In this document: one piece after another, positions 1 to 12,387 of the stretch
How the letters are laid out: every line of letters starts with the position of its first letter
Position numbering within the stretch: the first letter of the stretch is position 1
NCBI GenBank assembly: GCA_023653785.1
Contig: JAMKCH010072306.1
Span: forward strand, 1-64,000
Source of the DNA: Ophioderma brevispina
Taxonomy: Eukaryota; Echinodermata; Ophiuroidea; Amphilepidida; Ophiodermatidae
Length of the DNA: 64,000 bases
Direction: 5' to 3'
Translations under genes and position numbers: made by a program
The notes under the pieces: generated by a model
What the model was told of the DNA's origin: nothing
Database searches by the model: none
What the model saw: the letters and a program-made list of their open reading frames with translations, nothing else

Positions 1-2830
1 TATCTTAAATTTTATACACATAGATGTAAATTTCAAAAAAGGTAAATCCCAGCTTTCAGGGTTTCCTAAATTGAAAATTAAAACTGAGTTCAGAATTACT
101 CAAACGAATGATAAGCTGAACAAACATTTAAAGAAATTTTTCCTTCAATGTTGGTAACGAAATTTTGGTGGTATGGTTGTAATTGCAAACTTAGTAGAGT
201 AGTTGTGGCACGTGCTTCTTGGTAAATGTATTATTGTAATTTGTGCTTGTTCACCGTGCTTTTGTTTTTGTTTTATGTGTGACATGTTTTGTGTTTCCTG
301 AAGATTTCGTAAAAGGCGAGCCACTCGGTAATATGATTCTGATTTCGCTGGCACGTTATGTGCCTTACATATCGTCGCCCACATCACATACTGTCTTATC
401 TGACGAAATGCCGTTTTCGAGAAAATCGCCATTGAAATTCTACCGGAAGATTTCATGTTTGTACTATGGAATAAAACATTATAATTTACTTTTTAATTTT
501 GAATTATGAAGAACACATTCTGAAGTTTAAGTTTTAACCTTGCTGAGTTTTGAAAGTGCAATTGTATTCCTGATATAAAGCTACAAAGTCATAAGTCTGT
601 ATGTGTAACGCCAAAATGTCGTATTTTCACATACGACGCTAATTTCACCGTTATATTTCAATGCGTTCAGATAGATCTCTATGTGGAACACGTCATGTTC
701 ACGCAAGATACGATGATACGATGCACATAAATCTGTTATGTGAAAAGCGTAAACAGCTTGCGAATGAAACATACGACAGTATGTGAAATCGCGATATGCA
801 GTTTTGAGCTTATTGATCAAAATTCTTAATTAATATCTCACTAATTAGATCACTTTCAAGATTGTAACTTTGTGCAGGTATAGACCATAACACTATACGT
901 TCATATGCAAATATCTCAAAAAAGTAAAATAAATGTCAGATAAGACAGTATATGATGTGGGTGACGATGCTGCCTGGCTTTCCTTGTTTCGCCTCATTGT
1001 GATTCTTGAGATGTTTGTTCTTTGTGCGAGGGAAAAACTTCCTTATTTTTAGGGCAAACATGGATAAGGACAGTGATGGAAATATATCTAGCTATCAGTT
1101 ACAGCTATATATCAGCTAACAGAAGAGTCATGTGTGATCTATAAGGCAAGGTTTTCAAGAAGAAAAATCTGTAACCAAAAAGGGCATAACTTATGCATAG
1201 GATTTCACAGAGATATCTATGGGGAATACTTCCGTATTACTCTCATCTTAATATAATAAAATAATCCTTTTTAATTTGAAATCCCCAAAGAAATCCCCAA
1301 AGAGGACTAATGGCGGATTTTAGGTACCGCCATTCTATAGGGAATTCTCAGTATTGTTGTACAAATCAGTGTATACAAATTTTGCGGGTCACGTCTTCTT
1401 AAAATTGACCAGGATTATAAATTACACTTCATTGGTATTATGAATGAACAAAGCCATGTAGACTCAGGGGTAAGTGTTTTGATTGATAAATTTTTGGGAA
1501 TAAGGGAGAAAAATAAGACGATGATGATACGAGGATGATGAAAACTTAATCATAGGGATCGTGCCTCAAGACCGGGCACTCGCATTTAAAACGATATATT
1601 AACGTGAACATGGTGAATGTTGGGTTTTTCAACGATTGTTCTGCCACCACACAGATTATTTCTTGTACTTTGAACCTTCACAACACAGAGAAGAAAGAAA
1701 AAAAAAAGAAAAAAGTTCAGAAGATGGATAGATATAAAGTGTGAAGATTGGTTTGACAATTATGTCAACAGTACAAGGATCATGTATGTTTTGGATAAAT
1801 GCGATAAAAATTTGGATTAACAAATTCACAATCGAATAACCACCATGTCAGAACAGGCCTGAAGAGATCTTAAAAAGGAAGTAAAGAAAATAGAGCATGC
1901 GTGCGATTAAATACTGGGCTAGCCAAATATGTGAGCGAAGATGGAAATCAAGTGTAACCCTAAGGCTACGCACATGACTATAGTTGCTCAGATTTCAACA
2001 TTGTAACATCTATATAAATGTACTCAATATCGTTGACATAATGTGAATTTTACAGGCTTTGTCTGTCTGGTCCTGAGGGAATTGGCATTGGTTAACAAAA
2101 TGAAATATGCCAGATAAGTAGACACCACACCAGCTCATAGTGGGGGGGGGGGGGGGGGGGAGGGTAGGACACGATCGTGCTTGATTGGGCATTGGGGATT
2201 TCCCAAACGGTAATTTTGGGGAACTGTTACATGCATTACTATAGCAGTCTATGTGTCAGTTATAACACAAATTCTCCTTTTAAACATTAGTTCGATACAT
2301 TCTTTAGTAATTTCATGATAATTTTGGGATAAATTATTGACATTCAAAATCTGTCGGGGTTAGTGGATTAACCCAAAACTCACATATGGACAGTTTTACA
2401 CACATTGACAGTGTTCCCAGACTATCTCGCACCCGGAAGTTGATGGCGTTTTTGAATTCGCTGTTGCTGTTGGATTGGCATGTCCTAACCCCCTTTTATG
2501 TCTATTCACAACAACGCAAAGGGGGCGCACCACTAATAGTTCCGACAAAAATAGCGTAATACCTACTTCTATGGTAATACTAAGATACTTACTCTTGCCT
2601 TTTTAAGCTTTTTTAAAACAATGCGCCAACATTTTTAGAGAGGCGATATCTTGTCAACTATTTTGGAATTAGAAGTAAAATTAGTGGTTACCAATTGAAG
2701 TTGTGAATATTCTTTTCTGCATTGATAATAATATAGGAAAACGGCAGATTTTTTTTTTAAAAAACCAAATCGTAGGAACTAACCATACCTTTCAGGTGAA
2801 GTATCGTAATATTGTGCTTCATTTTTAAAT
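1..2830. other. No recognisable gene or element
   Basis: AT-rich sequence with only short open frames, none showing a recognisable motif or splice-bounded structure. I found no inverted or direct repeat of note on either strand except a poly-G run near 2.15 kb. It is probably intergenic or intronic DNA. Confidence 0.5.
2142..2160 (+). repeat. Poly-G run of 19
   Basis: An uninterrupted run of 19 G residues. Comparable G or C runs recur in this window (near 4,945, 9,516, 10,447, 11,011, 14,523 and 16,364), mostly inside or beside small mobile elements. Their exact lengths are likely to be unreliable in long-read data. Confidence 0.9.
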
Positions 2831-5348
2831 TTGGCCCGAATTATGCTCCGAAGCATATGGTCCAGAGCAGAATTTTATACCTCGGAGACAAGAAACTTTG
2901 ATGACGCGTACTTCCTGGGTTGTAAAAGGGCCAAGCTATCAATCAGCGCATATTGCGGTGTGATCGGAACGGGTGACCCAGCACATCAGATCACTTTGGT
3001 GGCCATCAGAGGCAAGTGCATTTTTCCGCAGAGAACAGGAGTAGCGCGCCCGTCAAAGGGTTTTCTTGGTCGCCCGACTAATGTTCTGGAGCAATAAAAA
3101 TCTGGAAAAATATCCTGTCAAATATGCTCCTGGAGCATATTGGTATGTACAATGCTCAAGGAGCAAAGTGCAAATGTGGGTCCTGTAGGGATGGAGGAAC
3201 TCTGTTTTGTCATACTCGCATGCTCCCGGGCATGCATGTGCATTCAATTCGGCGTAGAATATTTCTCCAGATGATTTGTTCCAGGACCCTATCGCACTGT
3301 ACCTGTATCGTTTCCAGAGTGGCACAAGTGTTTGTCAATGAACTCTGCTAGCTGTCACAATCTGCCGATCTAACTTGAAGTTCATTCATTAGGAACTGAA
3401 TATTTGAAAGGTACACTAAATATCATTCACAATTGCTGGGCATGCCAATATTAACAACACCAACACCCCCCGCCAATTTGCATTGGATGAAAATCTCATG
3501 GACTATGAAAGCTGAGGCAACACTAAGGCAGAGAATCTATTCGGCATCTGATCGGGGTTTATTCCCGTCCAAGGCTGCAGAATTCGTAGGGGAGGGGCCC
3601 TATGGCACTCTTTCCGAATTAAAAAGGGATTGCATGTTGTGAGGAGTTGGATTTCCTCATGATTTTGGCAAATATCTTGTGTTGGCCTGCCGTACGTCAC
3701 GGGTTGAAGACCAGCATACCCGTGTGCTTTATTCCGTTATTTGCGTTAAAACGAGCTTTATTCCGTCGTGAGTTTTAGGTGTCAATGGACGTCACGGTGG
3801 CCCAAATAAGACATCCTGTGGAATGTTGGTCCTTAGCATGCTCAGTAGGCCTCTAGTCGTAAGCTTCACTATAATGTAAAAATAGATCTATAGCTTTAAA
3901 AAACCAAAAATCAAATTTATCACTATCACCGGCAAAGACCCCCCCCCCCATTCTTTTGAAAAAAAATTTTAGGGTTTTTGGGTGGGGTGTTTTTATGACT
4001 TTTTAGAAGATTTGTAAATTGTAGTTTTTCAACAAGACCCCATTTTGGGTGAAAATTTTGCAAATTCTTGCCCCAAATAATCCCGATGTATTTGTGGGAA
4101 GTTGGGAAAGACATAAGTATTGTGCACCAAACCCTATGAGTTCATATTAAACTTCCCCGAAACCTTCTTTGCTAACTTTCATTCAATTCACAGCGCCAAG
4201 TCTGGGGGCCGCTTTCACACCCGACAACCCCGAACCCAAACCCAAAGTTGAGTGACCCCAGGTGTGTTGGCCCCCTAAGTTCTATAGTGGCTACTTTCCA
4301 CATGCTGCCCTATGAAATTTTTTTGATATTTCCATAATTTCAGTATTTTTTATTGCCACATTAACTTGGTCCTTTCTAGTTATTCTAGCAATGGGGATTT
4401 CCTATCCATCAATAAGCAACTCTTCTAGCAGCCCTTCACACGTCTCATGAATTTTGGCAGCTTGTTATATACTAGTCTCAACCCATGGCACAGTTCAAAC
4501 GCTTCATCACTACTGTAATTTTCAAATTTAAATCTGCTGCAGGTATGAGTCATGAAACCCAGATGCAAAGGTCAGTTCATGTTATCATACGGGTACACAA
4601 GGAGGTCGTTGTAAGTGTGCCCCTGGAATGATGCTATATTGTAGGCTGTTATGTACACAATTAGCAATCAAGGTTACAGATAAACAACACCATTGTATTC
4701 AGTATGGAGTAATGACCTCTGACTGTTTTGGCATTACAGTTCACTACATGTGGATGGAGGACGGGTTTTTAATTTACAATGAAACATAATTGCAAACTTC
4801 AAAATTGCTTGCTTTCGGTCTTTTAGTAATTAATTGCTTTCCATGTTTTGGGTATCAACACTGTCACTAATTTTCCTTAAACTCAACCCATTTCCAGGCA
4901 GAGAGCAAATCCCAAATACATTAACTTATGGCTCCAACCAGGGTAGGGGGGGGGGGGTAAGTGCACTAATGCATCCATTTGCAACTTCAACATCACATGG
5001 GGTAGAGATTTGTGGAAATATTCATTTTTTTTTGTCCATAACAAAAATCTATTGAAATTTTTCAATCACAATCCTAACCACAATATACTCACAACTGCTT
5101 TTTTTAAACCAATAATTCAATTTTACTTCAATTGGTAGCCAGAAATGGACCAAATTAGTCTTTAAAAAAATCCATGTTTTACTTGTATTTTTAACGTTTG
5201 CCTCACCTTCCTATTCCTACAACAAAGATGAACCTTAACACAACTTCGTGGCAATGGATCCTATCACACTGCAATGCGGGGTGGGCGGAAGGGTCAGTTT
5301 CAAAAACTCATGCATACAATCGGGCAGCTCCAGTTTATTGTTCCTCTG
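2831..5348. other. No recognisable gene; scattered homopolymers
   Basis: Short open frames occur on both strands (up to about 90 codons near 2.8-3.35 kb) but they overlap each other on opposite strands and show no known motif. C-runs near 3,939 and G-runs near 4,945 interrupt the sequence. I see no repeat structure that explains the stretch. Confidence 0.45.
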
Positions 5349-5804
5349 CACTGTTAAAAAATTTCCGTAAATTTTATAACGGAAATTTCTCTGGCAGCAG
5401 TATTTCCATCCAGACATTTTTAAGGGTAAATTTACAGAAAATTTTGTCAATTAACGGAACTTTTCCGTAATTTACGGAATTTCTGGCAGTCAGTAATTTC
5501 CAGACATTTTAGGGTAATTTTACAGAAATATTTCTGTCAATGAACCCGGAAACTCTTGACAGTAATTTTTACAGAAAATTTGGCTCTCATTACGGACAAA
5601 TGTGTATTTTTAACCGAATTTTTCCGTATTTAAATACGGAACCACAAAAAAAAAAGTCCGGAAATATTTGCTGCCAGATATTTTTTGAAATATTTCCGTG
5701 AAATTACATTTTTTATGTTTTTTGTTTTTTATTGTTTTCTTTCTCCTTCTCAACCAAATTTTACGGAAAATCGGTTTGTCTTATTTCCGGAAATTTTTAC
5801 GTGT
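5349..5804. mobile_element. TIR element of the CACTGT/ACGGAAATTT family, copy 1
   Basis: The left end reads CACTGTTAAAAAATTTCCGT and the right end is a slightly damaged inverse ending in AAATTTTTACGTG. The body is built from reiterated, partly palindromic words such as TTTCCGTAA, TTACGGAA, CTGGCAG and ACAGAAATTT, so most of the element can fold on itself. A second copy lies 380 bp downstream in the same orientation and shares the same order of words. There is no open frame of interest and no transposase, so I read it as a non-autonomous MITE-like element. No target duplication is clear at the flanks. Confidence 0.65.
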
Positions 5805-6186
5805 GAGTATCAAATCCCACATGACAGCGTACACTTAGAAAAACTGACGTCATATAAACAACAGTGATATAAGAGCACATTTGATATTACAGGCTACTAC
5901 AGGCAGCTGTTTTTTGCATAGGGAAATTATTAAGTGGACTGCCAATACTGCTCTTCTTTCGGTTATAGATGATAGTAAAATATGGTCTGACTCTTATGCA
6001 GTCGCATAACAAGTGTGTTGACGGGATTGAAGAGACACTGTATATTTCCAGCAAAACAACACCAAAAATTCCTTACACGCTGAAGTGGATAGAGTGGCAG
6101 TTTTACACAAGGAAATTAAAATAGCATATAGAAAAGCCTAGTTTCAAATCGAAGTCATTGTGACTTTTCCACCTTGCCATTATCTT

Positions 6187-6544
6187 CACTGTTGAAAAAG
6201 TTTCCGTGAATTTACGAAATTTCTGGCAGCAGTATTGCCAGTCCATTTTTTAGGGTAAATTTACAGAAATTTCTGTCAATTAACGGTAAATTTGACAGTA
6301 CTTTTAACAGAAATTTGTCTCATCTTAGGAAAAATGTGTATTTTAAACATAATTTTTCCGTAATTTAAATTACGGAACCAAAAAAAAAAAGTCCGGAAAT
6401 AGTGGCTGCCAGAAATTTTTGAAATATTTCCGTAAATTACCATTTTTTTATGTTTTTGTTTTTTTATTTGTATGTTTTTTGTCAAACATTTTCGGTAATT
6501 TACGGAAAATCTGTTTTTTCTTACTTTACGGAATTTTTACAGTG
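6187..6544. mobile_element. TIR element of the CACTGT/ACGGAAATTT family, copy 2
   Basis: The element begins CACTGTTGAAAAAGTTTCCG and ends ACGGAATTTTTACAGTG, a better preserved pair of inverted ends than in the copy at 5,349. Internal words (TCTGGCAGCAGTATT, GGTAAATTTACAGAAATTT, AAAAAGTCCGGAAATA) match copy 1 in order. At about 358 bp it is shorter than copy 1. Two members this close suggest local re-insertion or an old segmental duplication; the sequence between them is not itself duplicated. Confidence 0.65.
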
Positions 6545-6573
6545 TTTCATCAAAAGATCTTCGTTTTAAAAAA

Positions 6574-7369
6574 CCCTCGTCTCCCCCCCTTCAGGGTTTT
6601 CCCCGGCTTGCTACAACCCCCTTTTTTTGGTGCCAAATTATTTATGTAATTGTGCAATTGGACATGTTGTCGCCTTTTCATCCAAAACAACATCCACCGG
6701 GGGTAGGTCAGATACAGGGTGATCCCAAAGTGATGGATGGGGGTGGGGGGTGGCAATCAACCCCCCCCTTCGGAAAAGAATACCCAACATGCCTCACAAC
6801 ACAGGAAATCACAGACACTTGATTTTGGTGTCAAATAGATAACTATGTCCCCCTCTTTCCTTGATAACAAAATGAGTACCCAACATGCCTACATTACGTC
6901 ACAATGGACGTCATAAATTCGCCTGTCAGCAAAACTGCCAATTGCTATAGACAACACCTGTGAAAAAGTTCAGTTTTTTTGCCAAAAAAGGTTAGAAAAT
7001 CAGATTTTCATGCGGTTTTTTGACTCTACTTGATGGGAAATGACTAGTTTTATATAATGACAACAACACCCCCATTTCAGACTATAATAAGGTGTTTGAG
7101 CGCTAAAATTGCGAAAGATCAATTTTCCACCCTATATATATATATATTCGACTTTCCTCAACTATGGACGGCATGGTGACGTCCATAATGGGGATGTGGT
7201 ACTTATTTTGATACCAATTGAAAAAAGAAACTTTTCTTGAGGATATCCCTCTGGTATCAATTTACAGGAATCGGACATTCAGTAACGAAAATCACAGGGG
7301 GTGGTAACCACCCCCCTCCCACCCCCCCTCTGGAGTTTTTTTTTTACAAATGGCTCAGGTAGACGAGGG
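6574..7369. mobile_element. TTAA-type element, CCCTCGTC family, divergent copy
   Basis: The left end starts CCCTCGTCTCCCCCC and the right end is AGACGAGGG followed by TTAA. The left flank is AAAA rather than TTAA. Internal blocks match the better copies at 13,976 and 15,817: the ACGTCACAATGGACGTCATA palindromic block, a GGATTTTC-like block before GCGGTTTT, and the ACTAGTTTTATATAA block. It is longer than the other copies and carries extra sequence in its left third. There is no transposase, so it is non-autonomous. Family membership is well supported; the exact left boundary is less certain. Confidence 0.6.
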
Positions 7370-7810
7370 TTAATGGTAAATTACACATAACGATAAATCG
7401 AGAATATGCAAGGAGAAAAAGGAGGAAGGTCATACCTACTATAATATCTAGAGAGTTTGGAAGAAATGTACACACTACGATTTTTATTTCTTGTGGCGTA
7501 TTTGCTCAACCTAAGCCATTGGAATAAAAGTACCCGAGCTATTTTTTATTGCAAAATTACTTGAATTCACATTACACACCGTCACACACAGCACAAACAA
7601 TATAGAAAACTCACTCTTTACCATGATTATTCCAATAATGATGAATCAAAGAGGTGTAGCACGTCTATTATAAGTAAACTAACGCTTTCACTTGTTCCTG
7701 TAGTTATAGGAATGTTCAAGTCACGTCCCAGAAATTCCTTTAATTCAGCGTTTGGCTTCAATATGCCACGCTGTTCATATTTTTCTGATGCATATTGCAT
7801 TTCCACTGAT

Positions 7811-8540
7811 TATGGCAACGCTCCACGTATCAAATCAAGACGAGTTTTCCCGCCTCTCATGTCAGTTTCAGCGCGTTGTATCGAGTTTTCCTCCCATATG
7901 TCGAGTGTGCAGCTTCTATGTCGATTTATACAGCGCTATCTGTCCAGTTTTGCCCTCTATAAATCGAATGTGCTCTCTATATGGTGAGTTTGACATAAAT
8001 CCTTCCCGTTTTACGCTCCACGTATCAAAATCATGGCGAGTTTTTCCCGCGCATGTCGAAATTCACTTCCGCTTGTATGAGTTTTCCTCGCCATATGTCA
8101 GTTTGCAGCGTTATATGTTCTAGTTTTACAGCGCTATATGTCCAGTTGCCCTCTATACAAAAACATCGAGTTTTGCTCTCTATATGGTGAGTTTGACATA
8201 AATCATCTTCCAGTGTTCAAAATCTCGACATGATTTTTTCTCACCATGGTAGGAAAAACTCGACATGATTTTCTGGTGAATGTGGTAATCATGTCGAGTT
8301 TTTGCTCATGTTGAGACAAAAAAACAATGTGGGCCGTTTGCACATTTGAAAAAAATCATGTCCATTTTTTAAAACTCGGCCATGAATTATTCTGGACATG
8401 ATTTATTCTGGAGCATGATTTATGAATCGGCACAATAGCAGTTCAACTGGATAGGCGGCGGCTGTAAACTCGACAAATGAGCGGGAAAGTCGATTAAGCG
8501 CATGAAAATCGCCATGATTTGATACATGGAGCGTGCCATA
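7811..8540. mobile_element. 730 bp TIR element with reiterated TCGAGTTTT words
   Basis: The left end TATGGCAACGCTCCACGTAT is mirrored at the right end by ATACATGGAGCGTGCCATA. Inside, the words TCGAGTTTT, CATGTCGAGTTTT and their inverse recur more than ten times, so the element is a long imperfect foldback made of one motif. The words ATATGTC and CAGCGCTATATGTCCAG also recur. Open frames here (up to 123 codons) are low-information readings of the repeat and I do not count them as genes. Similar flanking words (CTGATGCAT) lie just outside both ends. Confidence 0.6.
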
Positions 8541-8989
8541 ATACTGATGCATGATATTGTGAACTTTTGTCTTTTATCTTTCTTGTTTTCCTGTAGTTGT
8601 TTTCACCAGACTAGTTGGTAGAGGTATCTAAAACCAGGAAAGACACCATGATCAGATCCACATACACAAATATTCCTCGCAACTGACGACTTACTGGTCT
8701 TAGTGTTGGAGGCAGGTTCCCCCCTTTTTCGGGTGCGTGAGTCTGCGTTATTTATGGCACAGGTACATTGGCGGTAGTTTAGGGCAAATGTCATCATCCT
8801 TCATAGTGTATACGATTCTTTGCTGCAGAATATAAACTGATATTTTTTTATATTGATAACAAAATATCTATTTTCATATCTCGCTTAGGAGCACAGGTGC
8901 TCATAAACGCGAATACACTTCAATTTGATTCTGGACGATTCGACCTCTTCAATATTGAAACACATAAATCGTGATCGTGAGAATACAAT

Positions 8990-9115
8990 TTTTCTAACTG
9001 GCATTTTGGGTTTTTTGTGAGATAACATATATTTTTTGAAATTTACATTTGCTAATCTTTGAAATGATCTATAATTTGTTTTAGTTTTCCAAAGTATAAA
9101 TTTGTTTGAGTTCTC
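8990..9115 (+). repeat. Dispersed repeat B, copy 1
   Basis: This stretch contains TTCTAACTGGCATTTTGGGT followed by TTTGTGAGATAA, a TTTACATTTGCTA block and AAAATGATCTATAATTTG-like words. The same block order is found on the opposite strand at 13,212-13,352 and 15,051-15,191, where it interrupts a dead reverse transcriptase. The three sites together support a short mobile element (SINE- or MITE-like) of about 130 bp. I could not define its ends. Confidence 0.5.
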
Positions 9116-9237
9116 ATTCCGTTAACATTTTCTTTTGTCTTCTGTTTGTTCTTTTTTGCCAAATTTAAAACGTCATATCTGCACTCACCAAAATTCAGTT
9201 AGAACCTTGTAATTCCAGCTCTTGAAATATCAACCCC

Positions 9238-9560
9238 CAGCCCGTACGCAGGAGGGTGGGGGTGGGGGTGGGAAGGGGTGGGTGTCGGGGGTCGAGCCGC
9301 ACCCTCCCCTCCCAAAAAAAACAAAAATCCACAAAAGGGCCAAAAGGTCCACTTTTTGCTGATTTGTTTGATAAAAAGGTGCAAAACTTTAGAAGAAATT
9401 CTGAAATAAAGTTCACTTTTTGGTGAGAGATGTTCAAAACGTCTAAATAAGGACCATTTTTAAGGGGGTTTTTGGTCCACTTTTAACAAAAAAGCCACTT
9501 TTTCGAAGTCCAACACCCCCCCCCCCCCCCAAGTAAAAATAAATCCTGCGTGCGGGCCTG
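9238..9560. mobile_element. MITE-like element with CAGGCCCGYACGCAGGA ends and G-rich head
   Basis: The left end is CAGCCCGTACGCAGGAGGG and the right end is the inverse, TCCTGCGTGCGGGCCTG, giving about 16 bp of TIR with one base missing on the left. Just inside the left end lies a strongly G-rich tract (9,251-9,290) with at least five runs of three or more G, a good G-quadruplex candidate. The middle contains repeated CCACTTTTT/AAAAAGTGG-type words and a long C run near the right end. There is no open frame of note. I recall ends like this from marine invertebrate genomes but cannot search for them here. Confidence 0.6.
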
Positions 9561-10435
9561 ATCAACACAGAACATTAAATTAGGACACCATTGAGATTGC
9601 CTTGTTTTTGCCACGCGATGAAATTATTATATGAGAATCCGGTTCGCATATCAGGGCTAAGCTAAGTGCATAAGGTCTTCTGCACTCCCGTTGGTGCATA
9701 AGGGGGTCCAATTGGAACCCAATCCCCGAAAACCACTTTGCCGTTGAATTTCTTTTACCAAAACTCTGTGCCATTTTGGACCACATAACAGAAAAAAAAA
9801 TGAAAATCGGTGAAGCTATTCAAAATGGCGGCCCAAAAACTGATTTTTACAATGCGCACCAAATTCTCCCGCCACAAAATGAAAAAAAGAAACCTTTCCC
9901 GAAGGACTTTTTCCATAAAATTTGGCTCATAATAGTAGGACATCAATACAATTACATTGCTGAAATAAAAATTTAAAAATTCCAGTACGATTTAATGGGC
10001 AAAACACATTTTGGGAAGCGCCCCCAAAATGTTTTTTATGCTAATGAGTATAAAATATTATGACCGATTTGATTTTTTTTTCACCAAAATATGTGCAACT
10101 GATATTTAGTCAAGATCATAAAATCTGGGGCAAAAATAATTTAGCGTTAAAACATGGCGCGCTAAAAGGATTAAAGGCATAGCCCGCTAATATTTGCCAG
10201 TATCACACGGGTAATATAATCGCGATAATAAATAGATTGTGGAAGATGCAAACAATATTAAGAAAGGGTTTCAATAACGATTTTTTTAAGAAGAAGAAAG
10301 AAAATTTAAAGACCAATAAGGTGGGTATATTAAAATAGGTGTAGCGAAAACGATGGAGAGGCTTTGGCTATATGATTGAATACATGATGACTATATAATG
10401 AATTCCATTAGCCCCGGAATATTTTAAAGGTTTAA

Positions 10436-11071
10436 CCCTCGTCTTACCAAGGGAGGGGGGGGGGGGGGTTACCACCCCCCCCTAGTGAACTTCGCTCCGG
10501 TGCGCTAAAATGCTAAAAACTTTCGTAAAAAGCTTCTAGGTAATCGTTCTTTCATCCTTTCCGGTCATTTTAGCGAAAAAAATGTGAAGGTAGCACCTTC
10601 ACCAGGGTTATGGTATGCCGTCAAAGTCGAAGGGTAGGGGGGGTGGTTGCCACCCAAGGATATTTTATGGTGCATTTTTGAAAATATTATGCACAGTATG
10701 GCTCTAAAACTCTATGTTTATGTAAAACTAGCCAAATGCCATCATTTAGAACTGAAAACCGCATGAAAATCCAATATTCCTTATTTGTATTTTTATATTT
10801 TTTAGCGCAAAATTGGATTTTCGCCTATTTTCGGTCGAAAATGCCAATTTTGCCGACTCGCGGACTTGATGACGTCATTGTGACGCCATACTAGGTATGT
10901 TGGTAATTATTTTGGTATCAATGGAAAGAGGGGGACCATAGCTATCCATTGGTATCAAAATCATAAGCATCGGGTGCTTTATAACAAATTCTCGAGGGGG
11001 GGTGGTAACAACCCCCCCCCCCCCCCCCCTTGGTAAACCGTGTTACAAAAAAAGGCTTGGTAAGACGAGGG
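10436..11071. mobile_element. TTAA-type element, CCCTCGTC family, complete copy
   Basis: A clean TTAA (10,432-10,435) precedes CCCTCGTCTTACCAAGG, and CTTGGTAAGACGAGGG is followed by a second TTAA (11,072-11,075). This is the pattern expected of piggyBac-type integration: an exact TTAA duplication and ends starting CCC. Immediately inside both ends are G or C runs that form short hairpins with TTACCA or TTACCC loops. The body includes a GACGTCATTGTGACGCC block. Relative to the copies at 13,976 and 15,817 it is inverted. There is no transposase; 636 bp is typical of a non-autonomous derivative. The link to piggyBac is inferred from the ends and target alone. Confidence 0.75.
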
Positions 11072-11248
11072 TTAAGAAAAGACGCTCAATCCGTATGAAA
11101 AGGTTATTTCAAATCCATTTCCGTGGGCTAAATTGTTGAAAATAACCAAATGATAATGCCAGTACCTTTATTACCTTCTGCATAATTTGTAATTGATGAT
11201 AAATTTGCAGCTTATGTTGGAAGTTTGGGATTATCTAACCATTAAAAG

Positions 11249-12387
11249 GACATCGCCGGATAAGGAATGGAGGACGCCCTCTATAGTTTTCATGAGAGCA
11301 GATGAACTTGAAACGTTCCGCATTTTAAAGGGACATGTTCAAAGTTTACCTTTTGCCGGTTTTAAAAAAAATCCCACTTTACGTAAGTTCTCTAAAAGTC
11401 GGTTTTATGTAAAATTATAATAAGGCTTCAATGGGTAATTGAAATTTCCAAATATGAACCCTTCCCCCCCAAGAACCACAATGCCGCTTTGCAAGGATGT
11501 GCGTTATATTATTTAGCAACATATATATGAGTGGCATTCTGGTTCTTGGGGGGAAAGACCTCATTTTGGCATTTTTGTTTTCTGGGGGGCCTGAACACTA
11601 AATGGAATTGCCATAAACAATAACAACCTATTACATACATATCATACCACATCACTATGTGGTACTAGGCATGGTAATCTATCAAGGGCTCAGTTGAGTA
11701 GCCGTGGATGGGTACATGTTAACAACAGTTGAGCATGCATGTCCTGGGTATCATATATCATACTAAAATACAAGGTGATGTATTTGCTCAATACAATGGT
11801 GAATGAAAGCTATTGAACTGTGCCATGGGAATTGTGATTTAATTAGCTCATAGTGCTAGCTAGCTTCCTGAAGCCTTGCTCATGATATCAATAGCGCGGA
11901 TATAGGCCATGCTTTATGTGGGCCATTGTGTTGTATTCCAGAGTCTGCTTTGTGTGAAGCCAGTTATATAATCCAAATCTCAGTAGCATTAAGCTAATGG
12001 TATTTGGGTATTGTTATAAAGGGCTGCCTCGTGTAGCCTCTTTGTAGCTTATGAAGGATAAAGGGCATGTCTAGACGACAATTACAAGCTCCATAACAAA
12101 GAGCAGCTATGCAACATCTTCCTGTTTCTTCATTTAAGTAATAAATGGTCATTGGAATGGAGGAATACTCTTAGCTTTGCTTTTTCCAGAGAGCATGCCC
12201 CTGAAATTTGTCAGATTTTCTCATTTTTTCTTGATACCAGTGTACTTTGGGACAAAAAACACATTGCGTACATGTTAAAGTAGTTGCAAAACGCCAACTC
12301 AAACTTGATGGTGAAATATAACTATGATGATTATAGAGGGCCTCCTTCTTTATAGAGGGCCTCCTTCTCTCCTTATCCGGCGATGTC
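11249..12387. mobile_element. 1.14 kb TIR element with GACATCGCCGGATAAGG ends
   Basis: The left end GACATCGCCGGATAAGGA is mirrored by CCTTATCCGGCGATGTC at the right, and matching continues inward through an AGGACGCCCTCTATAG block against TATAGAGGGCCTCCTT. On the right this inner block is present twice in tandem (12,334-12,372). A second foldback lies inside: CCCCCCAAGAACCACAATGC at about 11,466 and GGCATTCTGGTTCTTGGGGG at about 11,534. There is no transposase-like frame. The flanks are AT-rich (ATTAAAAG and ATTTATAT) without a clean duplication. A non-autonomous DNA transposon is the simplest reading. Confidence 0.6.

Noticed and set aside
7712..8123. 91- and 123-codon overlapping plus frames
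   Set aside because: They are translations of the TCGAGTTTT-type repeat inside a TIR element, with no independent evidence of coding.
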